This document shows, one piece after another, positions 9,306 to 16,261 of a DNA stretch of 26,710 bases. Source of the stretch: DATJUF01 sp035524095 (GTDB taxonomy: Bacteria > Desulfobacterota > Binatia > Binatales > Binataceae). The number at the start of each line of letters is the position of its first letter. The first letter of the stretch is position 1. The position numbers and the translations under genes were made by a program. The stretch is taken from NCBI GenBank assembly GCA_035524095.1, contig DATKPK010000280.1:1-26710 (forward strand), in the 5' to 3' direction. The notes under the pieces were generated by a model. That model made no database searches. It was not told where the DNA came from and worked only from the letters and a program-made list of their open reading frames with translations.

Positions 9306-9683
9306 TCAGATCGCTTGAGGTTTTTGGGACACAATCGTTGGTGCGACTGCCGACAACGCCGTAAAATATCTATCGACGTTCGACTCCGATGCCTCGATCA
9401 ACGTGCCCTTGAGTTTGCTGAAGTTGAATCCCTCACCGGGCAGAGCCCAGAGGCGCATCAAGGTTGCGCTATAAGGTTCGATGCATACAGTCGGATTTGC
9501 TGTGGCCATTAGGCGCTGGAACTTTTCGATGACTGCGAGGGTTGCCGCTCCCATCGCTCCGTCCTCGTCCAGCGGTGCTTGCAGATCTAGTTCAGTAACC
9601 GCTCGTTCGAGGGGGATCAGAATAGTCCTCACGTCAGAACGGGTATTGTTGCCTCCTTTACCTACTGTTCCAACGATGCACAC
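9306..9683 (-). CDS. Peptidoglycan-binding-domain-like protein, 125 aa
   Basis: The N-terminal 60 residues fit a peptidoglycan-binding (PG_binding_1-like) domain: GKGGNNTRSDVRTI, a helix, then LDEDGAMGAATLAVIEKFQ, corresponding to the family's hydrophobic-x-x-DG-x-x-G-x-x-T-x-x-A-hydrophobic-x-x-FQ pattern. The N-terminal GxGGxNxxxDV form is known, as I recall, from small cytoplasmic proteins near secretion or VgrG-type loci; I see no such partner genes here. The C-terminal 60 residues are unrecognised. The start is GTG 9683, preceded by AGGAGG. No signal peptide. It is the first gene of the minus-strand cluster and lies 80 nt downstream of the transcription start predicted from the sigma-54-like promoter. 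Confidence 0.7.
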   Translation of the reverse strand: MCIVGTVGKGGNNTRSDVRTILIPLERAVTELDLQAPLDEDGAMGAATLAVIEKFQRLMATANPTVCIEPYSATLMRLWALPGEGFNFSKLKGTLIEASESNVDRYFTALSAVAPTIVSQKPQAI

Positions 9684-9735
9684 GGCCCCTCCTAGAAATG
9701 CTTGCTGACAATCAGTTAACTATCGTGCGCTTAAA

Positions 9736-9757
9736 GTCATGTGTAACGGCACATGAC
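9736..9757 (-). promoter_or_regulatory. Perfect 8-bp inverted repeat in leader
   Basis: GTCATGTG and CACATGAC flank a 6-nt loop. The repeat begins about 53 bp upstream of the GTG of the peptidoglycan-binding protein and just downstream of the predicted sigma-54 transcription start. It could be an operator or an RNA hairpin in the leader. Confidence 0.5.
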
Positions 9758-9772
9758 ACTTCTGTAGTCGTG

Positions 9773-9789
9773 AGCAATCGGTGTACCAG
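9773..9789 (-). promoter_or_regulatory. Sigma-54-type -24/-12 promoter for the minus cluster
   Basis: Read on the minus strand the site is CTGGTACACCGATTGCT. It keeps YTGG at -24, TTGCW at -12 and exactly ten bases between the invariant GG and GC, matching the RpoN consensus YTGGCACG-N4-TTGCW except for two changes in the CACG part. Transcription would start near 9763, giving a leader of about 80 nt. An NtrC-family activator is encoded 2 kb away. Confidence 0.65.
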
Positions 9790-9827
9790 CGATCTTGCAT
9801 CAGATGCGTTGAAGATAATGGCCACGA

Positions 9828-9867
9828 TGCAAGAAATTCTTGCAGTTGTGCGCAAAGTTTTCTTTGC
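9828..9867. promoter_or_regulatory. Tandem palindromes, probable activator-binding sites
   Basis: A perfect 17-bp palindrome, TGCAAGAAATTCTTGCA, lies at 9828-9844. A related repeat, GCAAAG-TTTT-CTTTGC, lies at 9852-9867, with centres about 24 bp apart. They are roughly 73 and 97 bp upstream of the predicted start of the minus sigma-54-like promoter, the usual place for NtrC-type enhancer sites. A shorter palindrome, GCATC-A-GATGC, lies at 9797-9807. Confidence 0.55.
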
Positions 9868-9869
9868 AT

Positions 9870-10240
9870 CAACGCTGGCCTAGCCGGCCCAGAACGATGC
9901 TGCGAATCTGTGCGGAGGTCGGAGAGCCCGCCGTAAGACGGTATCGAGCTGCGAGCGGTGGTCCTCCAGCAATGCACGCCAAACAAGCCAACCGACTTTC
10001 TCGTTTTGCCGCAGCCGGTTTATAGCCGCAACCGAACTATAGTAGTTCCCGTAGACGATCCGTAGGCTGCGAGGCATTTTGCCACATCAGATTTTGAGGA
10101 ACGTAGCAAATCTCCCCGATTGTCAAACTATACCGATCATGAATCACAATCACTGCCTTGCGAAATGCCACGAGAGATCGGACACGTATCTTGCCATAAT
10201 CCGAGGCGTGAACGCCGCTCAATCTTCGCTATCGTTTGTC
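9870..10240. other. Intergenic stretch without a supported gene
   Basis: About 370 bp between the palindromes and the kinase promoter. Several short frames are open on both strands, but none has a convincing ribosome binding site or family resemblance. I see no RNA gene. Confidence 0.4.
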
Positions 10241-10244
10241 GCTC

Positions 10245-10268
10245 GAGGTTCCTTCCGCGGGGAACCTC
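10245..10268. promoter_or_regulatory. 8-bp inverted repeat upstream of kinase gene
   Basis: GAGGTTCC and GGAACCTC form a perfect inverted repeat with an 8-nt spacer. The right arm occupies the place where a -35 box would lie relative to TATAAT at 10287, so it may bind a regulator that activates or blocks the kinase promoter. Confidence 0.5.
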
Positions 10269-10286
10269 AAAAGCGACGCTTCAGGC

Positions 10287-10292
10287 TATAAT
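10287..10292 (+). promoter_or_regulatory. -10 box (TATAAT) of the kinase-regulator operon
   Basis: A consensus TATAAT ends eight bases before ATG 10300, so transcription would begin at or next to the A of the start codon and the mRNA would be leaderless. No good -35 hexamer is found at 16-18 bp, and no Shine-Dalgarno site precedes this ATG. Confidence 0.5.
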
Positions 10293-10299
10293 CTTATCC

Positions 10300-11784
10300 A
10301 TGAGAATCGGGACGCGCCTGACGGCAGGATTGTTGCTGGCCTTAACGCCCCTAGTTGCCGGTTTCACCTATTGGCATATTCAGCGCACCACCCAAGCCTA
10401 CGTCACTACGCTCGAGCGCGAAATTCGGGCCACTTCTAATGGCCTTACACCCGCATTGACGGCCGATCTGAGAGCGACGGGGGCGGATCGGGTTGCCGCT
10501 ATACGGCGCGATATCGCTATCGAAGGAAGCACCAGCGCCGTATTTGCGCCGGACGGCGGGCTTCAATATTCTTCGCCGGACTTTTCGCCGCAATTGATGC
10601 CAAATGAGGATGAGTTCGCGCAAGCAAGATTAAGCGGGGCGGCGGAATTTGATCGTTGGACAGCGGATGGCCATTGGGTTGGCCGCCTCGCGGTCTTGCC
10701 GCGCTATGGCGGCAACGATCAAGGCTATCTCTTGGTGGCCCAAGATTGGACTAATCTCAACGATGACTTGCGAGAACGCACGATGGCGCCCGCAATGGCT
10801 GGGTTCTTGGCGATCCTTGCGATTGTGACGGTCGTCCCGATTATGGTGCGGCGTTACGTCTCCGGACCATTGGCTGAGCTGTCGCAAAAGGTGATGGGCT
10901 TTTCCGAGGACGCGGACCAACCGATCTGGCGCGGCGATGAGCTATTGATGCTAACCGAAGAATTTCGGCGATTGGATCACCAGGTAACCGTCGCGCGCAA
11001 TGATCTGGTCGCGAAACATCAGCGGGAACTGGAACTGGAGCGCAAACTTGAACGCGCAGGAAAGCTCGCAACGATCGGTACCCTGGCGTCGGGTTTGGCG
11101 CATGAGATTGGCACGCCGCTCGGAGTAATTCGTGGACGCGCCGAGTTCCTGCTCGGTAGCCGGCCAACCCCAGCAAAAACTGAAGACGGTTTGCGAATTA
11201 TTGTGAATCAAATCGACCGCATTTCGCGGATTGTGCGGATGCTGCTTGATTATGCTCGGGAGTATCCGTCACAAAGGATGGCATGCGACGTCCGAGTTCT
11301 CGCGGAGAGCGCGCTCAAGTTGATGGAGATGGAGACAGCTCGGCGCGGAATTCATGTAGTCGCTGAACTCGGCGATGAGCCGCTAATGATCGATTGCGAC
11401 CCCCATCAGATTCAGCAAGTTTTGATTAATTTGATAGTTAACGCACTGGACGCGATGGACAGCCGCAATGATGGTATTTTGCGGATAGCCATCTTCCGCC
11501 ACGAAATGAATAACACTGCGCATGCGGCACTGATTTGTGAGGATAATGGCCCCGGGATCCCGGCCAGCCATCAGCCGCGCATCTTCGATCCATTTTTTTC
11601 GACCAAGGAGCCGGGAAAGGGCACCGGCATGGGGCTCGCGGTAACTCAGTCAATCGTCCGCGACCATCTGGGCGACGTGACGTTTGACTCGGTGGCGCCA
11701 GGCGCGCGCTTTGTTGTGACGATTCCGCTCGCTGTCAAACAGACCAAGGTTGATAGCACATTCAGAGAGGAGCGGGTTGCGTGA
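10300..11784 (+). CDS. Membrane sensor histidine kinase (NtrB/ZraS-like architecture)
   Basis: A 494-aa kinase that should phosphorylate the regulator encoded next to it. Visible parts: transmembrane helix 1 (about 7-24), an extracytoplasmic sensor region (about 25-160), transmembrane helix 2 (about 165-187), a HAMP linker, the HisKA H-box AHEIGTPLG with phospho-accepting His268, N-box NLIVNALDAM (Asn381), G1 DNGPGIP (about 415), F-box FDPFFSTKEPGKG and G2 GTGMGLAVT. All kinase boxes are intact. The frame is open up to 10120, but MRIGTRL at 10300 is preferred because the hydrophobic helix follows at once and a TATAAT box ends just upstream. It overlaps the regulator gene by four bases (GTGA), implying coupled translation. 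The sensor region is not a domain I recognise, so the stimulus is unknown. Confidence 0.9.
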   Translation: MRIGTRLTAGLLLALTPLVAGFTYWHIQRTTQAYVTTLEREIRATSNGLTPALTADLRATGADRVAAIRRDIAIEGSTSAVFAPDGGLQYSSPDFSPQLMPNEDEFAQARLSGAAEFDRWTADGHWVGRLAVLPRYGGNDQGYLLVAQDWTNLNDDLRERTMAPAMAGFLAILAIVTVVPIMVRRYVSGPLAELSQKVMGFSEDADQPIWRGDELLMLTEEFRRLDHQVTVARNDLVAKHQRELELERKLERAGKLATIGTLASGLAHEIGTPLGVIRGRAEFLLGSRPTPAKTEDGLRIIVNQIDRISRIVRMLLDYAREYPSQRMACDVRVLAESALKLMEMETARRGIHVVAELGDEPLMIDCDPHQIQQVLINLIVNALDAMDSRNDGILRIAIFRHEMNNTAHAALICEDNGPGIPASHQPRIFDPFFSTKEPGKGTGMGLAVTQSIVRDHLGDVTFDSVAPGARFVVTIPLAVKQTKVDSTFREERVA

Positions 11785-13178
11785 AAAACGAAAGCGCCAC
11801 AATTCTAGTTGTCGACGATGATCGTGAGATGGTTGCGTTCTTGTGCGATATCCTGCAGGAGGAGAACTATATAGCCCTGAAAGCGCATACAGGCGCCGAA
11901 GCGCTTGCGTTGGTAGAGCGCGAAGCGCCCGACCTCGTGATTTCGGACTTGAGAATGAGCGGTATGACTGGCCATGCGCTGCAGAACGAATTGCGGCGGG
12001 TAGCGCCAGAAATCCCAATCATCATAATAACAGCGTTCGGCTCGATCGAATCGGCAGTAGAATCAATCAAGCTAGGCGCTTTCGACTACATAACCAAGCC
12101 GTTCGCTAACCAAGAACTGCTGCTAGTGATCGAGCGAGCCCTTGAGAACCGGCAACTCAGGCTCGAGATCAAGCGTCTGCGCGGGGAGTTGGCGCGTAGC
12201 TATGGCGTCGGCAATATTATCGCAGCCAGTCCCACACTAAGAGACGTGCTAAGGCGCATCGAACAGATCGCTAGCAGCGGCGCGAGCGTTCTACTAACCG
12301 GCGAGAGCGGTACCGGTAAGGATCTGCTGGCACGCGCACTTCATTATCAAAGCCAGCGGCGTGATTATCCCTTCATCGCGGTAAATTGCGCAGCGATTCC
12401 CGAACATCTCATCGAGAGTGAGCTTTTTGGCTACGTGCGCGGCGCTTTTACAGATGCACGACAGAGCCGTATTGGACTCTTCCAGGCCGCGGCTAAAGGC
12501 ACTCTATTTCTCGATGAGATTGGAGAAATGCCGCTGACCCTCCAGGTGAAGCTGCTGCGGGTAATCGAGGAGAAGCGTGTCCGACCGCTCGGGGGCAATG
12601 AAGAAGTGCCCGTTGACGTTCGGATCGTAGCGGCCACCAACGCCGATCTCGAAACAGCGATGGCACACAACCGCTTTCGCTCCGACCTGTACTATCGGAT
12701 TGCGATGTTCGTGTTGCCGATTCCACCACTGCGTGAACGACCCGAAGACCTGCCACTATTGATTAAGCAGTTCACGGTCCGCGCTGCCGCCGAGGCTGGT
12801 AAGCCGACTCCGGCGATCACCCCCGAGGCAATGGACTGCCTACGCCATTACTCATGGCCCGGGAATGTGCGCGAATTGCAAAATGCAGTGCACAGTGCCG
12901 TAATCTTGAGCCACGAAGGCACAGTCACCATGGACGATCTGCCGCCCAAGGTGGGCACTCGGCAAAACACACCGTTGCGAATGCTCGAAGAAGCGGCAGT
13001 TCACAACTTGAGTCTAGCAGCGATCGAACGCAAATATATCTACAAGGTCTTGGCGTCAGTCGGTGGAAATAAAACAGAAGCGGCGGCGATTCTGCAAATC
13101 GATCGCAAGACGCTCTATCGCAAGCTCGTCGAGGAAGCCGACCTGCCATCACCTCCCGATGAAGAGTCGGCTTCATAA
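11781..13178 (+). CDS. NtrC-family sigma-54-dependent response regulator
   Basis: A 465-aa protein with three classic parts. The receiver domain (7-120) has acidic pocket VVDDD, phospho-accepting Asp56 (ISDLRM) and Lys107 (TKPF). The AAA+ central domain (about 145-375) has Walker A GESGTGKD (174-181), Walker B TLFLDEIGE (241-249), arginine-finger segment RFRSDLYYR and sensor II WPGNVREL (359-366). The C-terminal Fis-type helix-turn-helix is about 428-450 (GNKTEAAAILQIDRKTLYRK). The sigma-54-contacting loop reads GAFTDA (221-226) rather than GAFTGA, a variant I believe occurs in working family members. Start GTG 11781 overlaps the kinase stop. It activates RpoN promoters by ATP-driven remodelling; the two -24/-12-like sites flanking the gene pair are the natural local targets. 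Confidence 0.95.
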   Translation: MKNESATILVVDDDREMVAFLCDILQEENYIALKAHTGAEALALVEREAPDLVISDLRMSGMTGHALQNELRRVAPEIPIIIITAFGSIESAVESIKLGAFDYITKPFANQELLLVIERALENRQLRLEIKRLRGELARSYGVGNIIAASPTLRDVLRRIEQIASSGASVLLTGESGTGKDLLARALHYQSQRRDYPFIAVNCAAIPEHLIESELFGYVRGAFTDARQSRIGLFQAAAKGTLFLDEIGEMPLTLQVKLLRVIEEKRVRPLGGNEEVPVDVRIVAATNADLETAMAHNRFRSDLYYRIAMFVLPIPPLRERPEDLPLLIKQFTVRAAAEAGKPTPAITPEAMDCLRHYSWPGNVRELQNAVHSAVILSHEGTVTMDDLPPKVGTRQNTPLRMLEEAAVHNLSLAAIERKYIYKVLASVGGNKTEAAAILQIDRKTLYRKLVEEADLPSPPDEESAS

Positions 13179-13559
13179 TCCGAAGTAGCTCGCCCAGATG
13201 TTTTTCTGGCAGGTTTTCGCTTTCTAGTCGAATTGCTTTCGTGAGCTTCTCAATTATCGACTGCCCGCGTTAAGGCCTGGTTCATTCCGCCGCCGTCAAG
13301 GTTAGATGAGCGACGTCTGACCTTGAGCGTTAACCAGTTGGACGAACCGACACTGGGCCCATTAGCAGGCTCGACATTTTCATACCGTTCCACTCGAGCT
13401 TGCTTTTTGAAAATTCGATCCTCTTCTCTGTGATTGGCCCCTAATCGCCTACCATCGATCGGCGCCGACGTTATCATTGCTGCGAACTCTGCGTCGGCAA
13501 AGAAATCCTCCTAGCGGTTCTGCGGTTGATTCTGCACGCTCATAAGCTCATATAGATGA
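13179..13559. other. Intergenic stretch after the regulator gene
   Basis: About 380 bp with no supported gene. A weak 5-bp hairpin (CCAGA / TCTGG) with a T-rich loop lies at 13194-13209, just after the regulator stop, and could be a poor terminator. Short minus-strand frames lack ribosome binding sites. Confidence 0.35.
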
Positions 13560-13591
13560 CTCTTTTAGAGGCAGGCTGCCGATTAAAAGAG
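13560..13591. promoter_or_regulatory. 32-bp interrupted palindrome, probable enhancer site
   Basis: Outer arms CTCTTTTA / TAAAAGAG (8 bp, perfect) enclose inner arms GGCAG-G-CTGCC. The centre is 82 bp upstream of the GG of the sigma-54-like promoter at 13656, about -107 from the predicted start. No T-tract follows either end, so an activator site is more likely than a terminator. Confidence 0.5.
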
Positions 13592-13655
13592 CAGCGCGAT
13601 TACGGCGACGATGCCATAATGGCAAGAAACTCTACATAACTTTATTTTACTAAAC

Positions 13656-13672
13656 TTGGTGTAGGTTTTGCT
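13656..13672 (+). promoter_or_regulatory. Sigma-54-type -24/-12 promoter (plus strand)
   Basis: TTGGTGTAGGTTTTGCT keeps TTGG and TTGCT with exactly ten bases between the invariant GG and GC. The CAC of the consensus is lost, so it is weaker than the minus-strand site. The start would be near 13683, 38 bp before the 29-codon ORF. The half-site GCAAGAAA at 13622-13629 matches the left arm of the palindrome at 9828. Confidence 0.5.
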
Positions 13673-13720
13673 CTGTCCCGCGCCGTCGCACACCTGATTT
13701 GTTTTGCGGGAGGAGTTCTC

Positions 13721-13810
13721 ATGCCGGAATCGTCTTTTCATGCTCGGCCGGACCATCTTCGGACCATACGATCCACCATCGAAGGCAGTTCAGCTTCGGG
13801 GAAAACTTAA
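13721..13810 (+). CDS. Possible 29-aa peptide downstream of the sigma-54-like promoter
   Basis: An ATG at 13721 sits seven bases after GGAGG, one of the stronger ribosome binding sites in the window, and opens a frame of 29 codons ending in TAA 13810. The peptide is basic and hydrophilic (starts MPESSFHARPDHLRTI) with no signal peptide or hydrophobic helix. It begins about 38 nt after the transcription start predicted from the -24/-12-like site. It could be a true small protein, a leader peptide, or the remnant start of a lost gene. The strong start signal argues against pure chance; length and unknown conservation keep confidence low. Confidence 0.35.
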   Translation: MPESSFHARPDHLRTIRSTIEGSSASGKT

Positions 13811-14176
13811 GCGGATCAACCGTTCACTAAAATCCGAGAAATCCGAGCGTTTAACCGCTCGCTGGTTCATCGTGGGTTATTGGTAACCCCACGGCGCTCT
13901 ATTGCTCTGCGGTGAGGCAGTTTTGCGCGACTACTCAGTTCCACGTAGCGGTCTGCGTTAACCCAAAGGAGTAAGGATTATCGTCTTCACTTAGTCAGCT
14001 CGATCTATTGGCCGCGCGCGCATAGGGATTCTGCGTGCGGACCAGCCTGCGCATTGCGTCCCTTGGATTTATGCAGGTGGGACTGCACGTCCTGCGAGGA
14101 GTTTGCCCCTACACCCGTTCCCGTTTGAGGTGTATCCGCCCGCCGCTGCCAGTACCAGTCATCTCAAGGAAGATTC
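13811..14176 (+). other. Long leader or intergenic stretch before the amidase genes
   Basis: About 365 bp without a supported gene. A hairpin, GGGTTA / TAACCC with a 4-nt loop, lies at 13874-13889 and could attenuate read-through. An AAAGGAG at 13965-13971 has no start codon at proper distance. A frame from GTG 14035 overlaps the amidase start out of frame and looks spurious. Confidence 0.35.
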
Positions 14177-16159
14177 ATGAACGGTTTTTCGCGAAGATTA
14201 GTGATTCTCTTACGGTTCGCAGCGCTGATTGGACTCAGCGCACTTCCCGCCCAGGCTTATGGTCACCCATCACCCCGTGGCGCAAGCAGTTTCCATCTGC
14301 TGGACACCACGATAGACGAAGCTCAACAGGCTATCGCCAGCGGAGAAATAACTTGTACGCAACTGGTCGAACTCTACCTAGCGCGTATCAAAGCCTACAA
14401 CGGCGTCTGTGTTTCCCAGCCCGACGGCGTGCTCGGGCCCGCCACCGTTATTCCTAACGCGGGACAGGTTAATGCGCTCATGACGATTAACCTTCGGCCG
14501 GCTAACCGCGTCGCCTGGGGCTTCGATCTCCATCATGCACGCAGTCAGACCGATCTCATCGACGACGATCCGAATATGCCTGACGCTCTCGAAACTGCTG
14601 CCTCGCTCGACGCTCAATACGCCCAGACCCACAAGATGGGTCCGTTGTTTTGCGTCCCGATGGCTATCAAAGACGAGTACGACACTTTCGATATGCGTAC
14701 GACCAGTGGCGCCGACGCAAAGTACGCTAATGATCGTCCGCCCAAGGATTCCGTATTTGTCACGCGCCTGCGCAAGGCCGGCGCCATCATCCTCGCCAAA
14801 ACGAATATGGGTGAATATGCCTCCGGTACTGATCGCAGCTCGTGGGGCGGGGTCGATTGTAACCCCTACGACACTACGCGCAGCGGTGGTCATTCGAGTA
14901 CCGGCGTCGGCATCTCGGTGTCCGCCAATATGGCGATGTGCGGAATTGGCGAGGAGTCCGGCGGCTCGATCATTCACCCGGCTAACTGGAATGACGACGT
15001 TGGCCTGGCGCCGACTCAGGAACTGGTCCCGCGCACAGGCATGATTCAAGCCTCGCTGTACAACGACCGCGTCGGACCGATCTGCCGAACGGTTCGCGAT
15101 ACCGCCAAAGTTCTGAACGTCATCGCCGGGTACGATCCGAGCGATCCGCTTACCGCCTTCAGTGGCGGCCAGCTTCCTGAACTGCCGTACGACGCGTACA
15201 CAGCGCCCCCTCTGCTCCAAGGGTCTCAACCGCTCAGAGGGATACGCATCGGTGTGCTGCGCGAATGGGACGTTCCGTGGACCATCGCCGATCAGGAATC
15301 AGTCACGCTCGGCGACAAAGCGATTGCCGTTCTACAGAGCCTGGGAGCAACTATTATTGATCCGGGGGTTGGCAACAATCTGTTCACTGATGTAGCCGAT
15401 CTCTTTCCCTACCTGGAGCCCGCCACTCTGCAACTCGACGAGCCGGCGCTCTTCTCGGGCGCGACGGTGATGGACGAAATTCTCGACCTCTTCTTCGATC
15501 CTGGGTCGTTTCCGTCCGGACCTGACGATCCCAATTTGCGTAATCTGGGTCCCTCGAGTTCGACCGGTGAACTGACTTATGTCCTCAGCCGCTATCTACG
15601 CAATCGTGGAGACGCCAACATTCAGAACATCACCCAACTGGTGAACGATTCCAATTTCTGGGTTGATCCGGAGATGGGCCAGTCAGAGCTCTCCGCTCTG
15701 ACCAGTGCCGCGACGGTTACCAATCTCAATGTCGTGGCGAAACAGGAACGCCGGTTTACTCTTCAGCAAATCGTTCGCCAGCAGATGATGGAGCAAAACA
15801 TCGATGTTCTAGTTTGCCCGACTACTACAATTCCCCCGTATGTTCTGACTAATCCGACCGAACCTACAGTGCACAATCGGCCTAGTAATGGCTTTTCGAC
15901 TTTGGGCGCAAATGGCTTCCCTGAGCTCACGGTTCCCGCAGGCTTTACTACGGTCGTCTACGATCGCGTTCGTTCCAGCCCTAGCGATAACGTCGGGGTC
16001 CTGACCGGTCCAATTCCGGTCACGCTGCCGTTTGGAATTCTCCTGCAGGGCGCACCCTGGAGTGAGCCATTGCTATTGCAGGTCGGCGCCGCATTTGAAG
16101 AAGCGACTCATGCACGCGTTCCTCCACCGGAATTTCCGCCACTCCCTGGAGAACCTTAA
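14177..16159 (+). CDS. Exported amidase-signature family protein, 660 aa
   Basis: An amidase-signature enzyme, which hydrolyses amide bonds with a Lys-cisSer-Ser triad. All three can be placed: Lys165 in VPMAIKDEYDTF, cis-Ser about 240 in SGGHSSTG (family GGSSGG), and nucleophile Ser264 in EESGGSIIHPAN (family DTGGSIRxPA). The N-terminus is a Sec signal peptide (FSRRLVILL then a hydrophobic run, cleavage near AQA-YG at 27), so it acts outside the cytoplasm, unlike GatA. It is longer than usual (about 460-520 aa), with added loops near 75-150 and 440-500. ATG 14177 follows AAGGAAG. A second amidase gene starts 102 bp downstream. Substrate unknown: wall, plant-derived or xenobiotic amides are all possible. 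Confidence 0.9.
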   Translation: MNGFSRRLVILLRFAALIGLSALPAQAYGHPSPRGASSFHLLDTTIDEAQQAIASGEITCTQLVELYLARIKAYNGVCVSQPDGVLGPATVIPNAGQVNALMTINLRPANRVAWGFDLHHARSQTDLIDDDPNMPDALETAASLDAQYAQTHKMGPLFCVPMAIKDEYDTFDMRTTSGADAKYANDRPPKDSVFVTRLRKAGAIILAKTNMGEYASGTDRSSWGGVDCNPYDTTRSGGHSSTGVGISVSANMAMCGIGEESGGSIIHPANWNDDVGLAPTQELVPRTGMIQASLYNDRVGPICRTVRDTAKVLNVIAGYDPSDPLTAFSGGQLPELPYDAYTAPPLLQGSQPLRGIRIGVLREWDVPWTIADQESVTLGDKAIAVLQSLGATIIDPGVGNNLFTDVADLFPYLEPATLQLDEPALFSGATVMDEILDLFFDPGSFPSGPDDPNLRNLGPSSSTGELTYVLSRYLRNRGDANIQNITQLVNDSNFWVDPEMGQSELSALTSAATVTNLNVVAKQERRFTLQQIVRQQMMEQNIDVLVCPTTTIPPYVLTNPTEPTVHNRPSNGFSTLGANGFPELTVPAGFTTVVYDRVRSSPSDNVGVLTGPIPVTLPFGILLQGAPWSEPLLLQVGAAFEEATHARVPPPEFPPLPGEP

Positions 16160-16261
16160 ACAGCCAACTCGTTATAACGACCGGCTGGGCGTCGAAGGCT
16201 CGGCGGGTACGTCAAAATTCTTTTGATCGATAATTTTCGGCGCTCTAGGAGAGAGACAGTG

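Noticed and set aside
10120..10299. 60-residue N-terminal extension of the histidine kinase
   Set aside because: Contains no domain, covers the inverted repeat and TATAAT box, and the membrane helix starts right after the internal Met at 10300.
14035..14457. 140-codon frame overlapping the amidase start
   Set aside because: Overlaps the amidase out of frame over 280 bp, is Arg-rich, and lacks a good ribosome binding site.
14378..15229. 283-codon minus-strand frame
   Set aside because: It lies wholly antisense to the first amidase, whose triad motifs are clear on the plus strand; no ribosome binding site or family resemblance.
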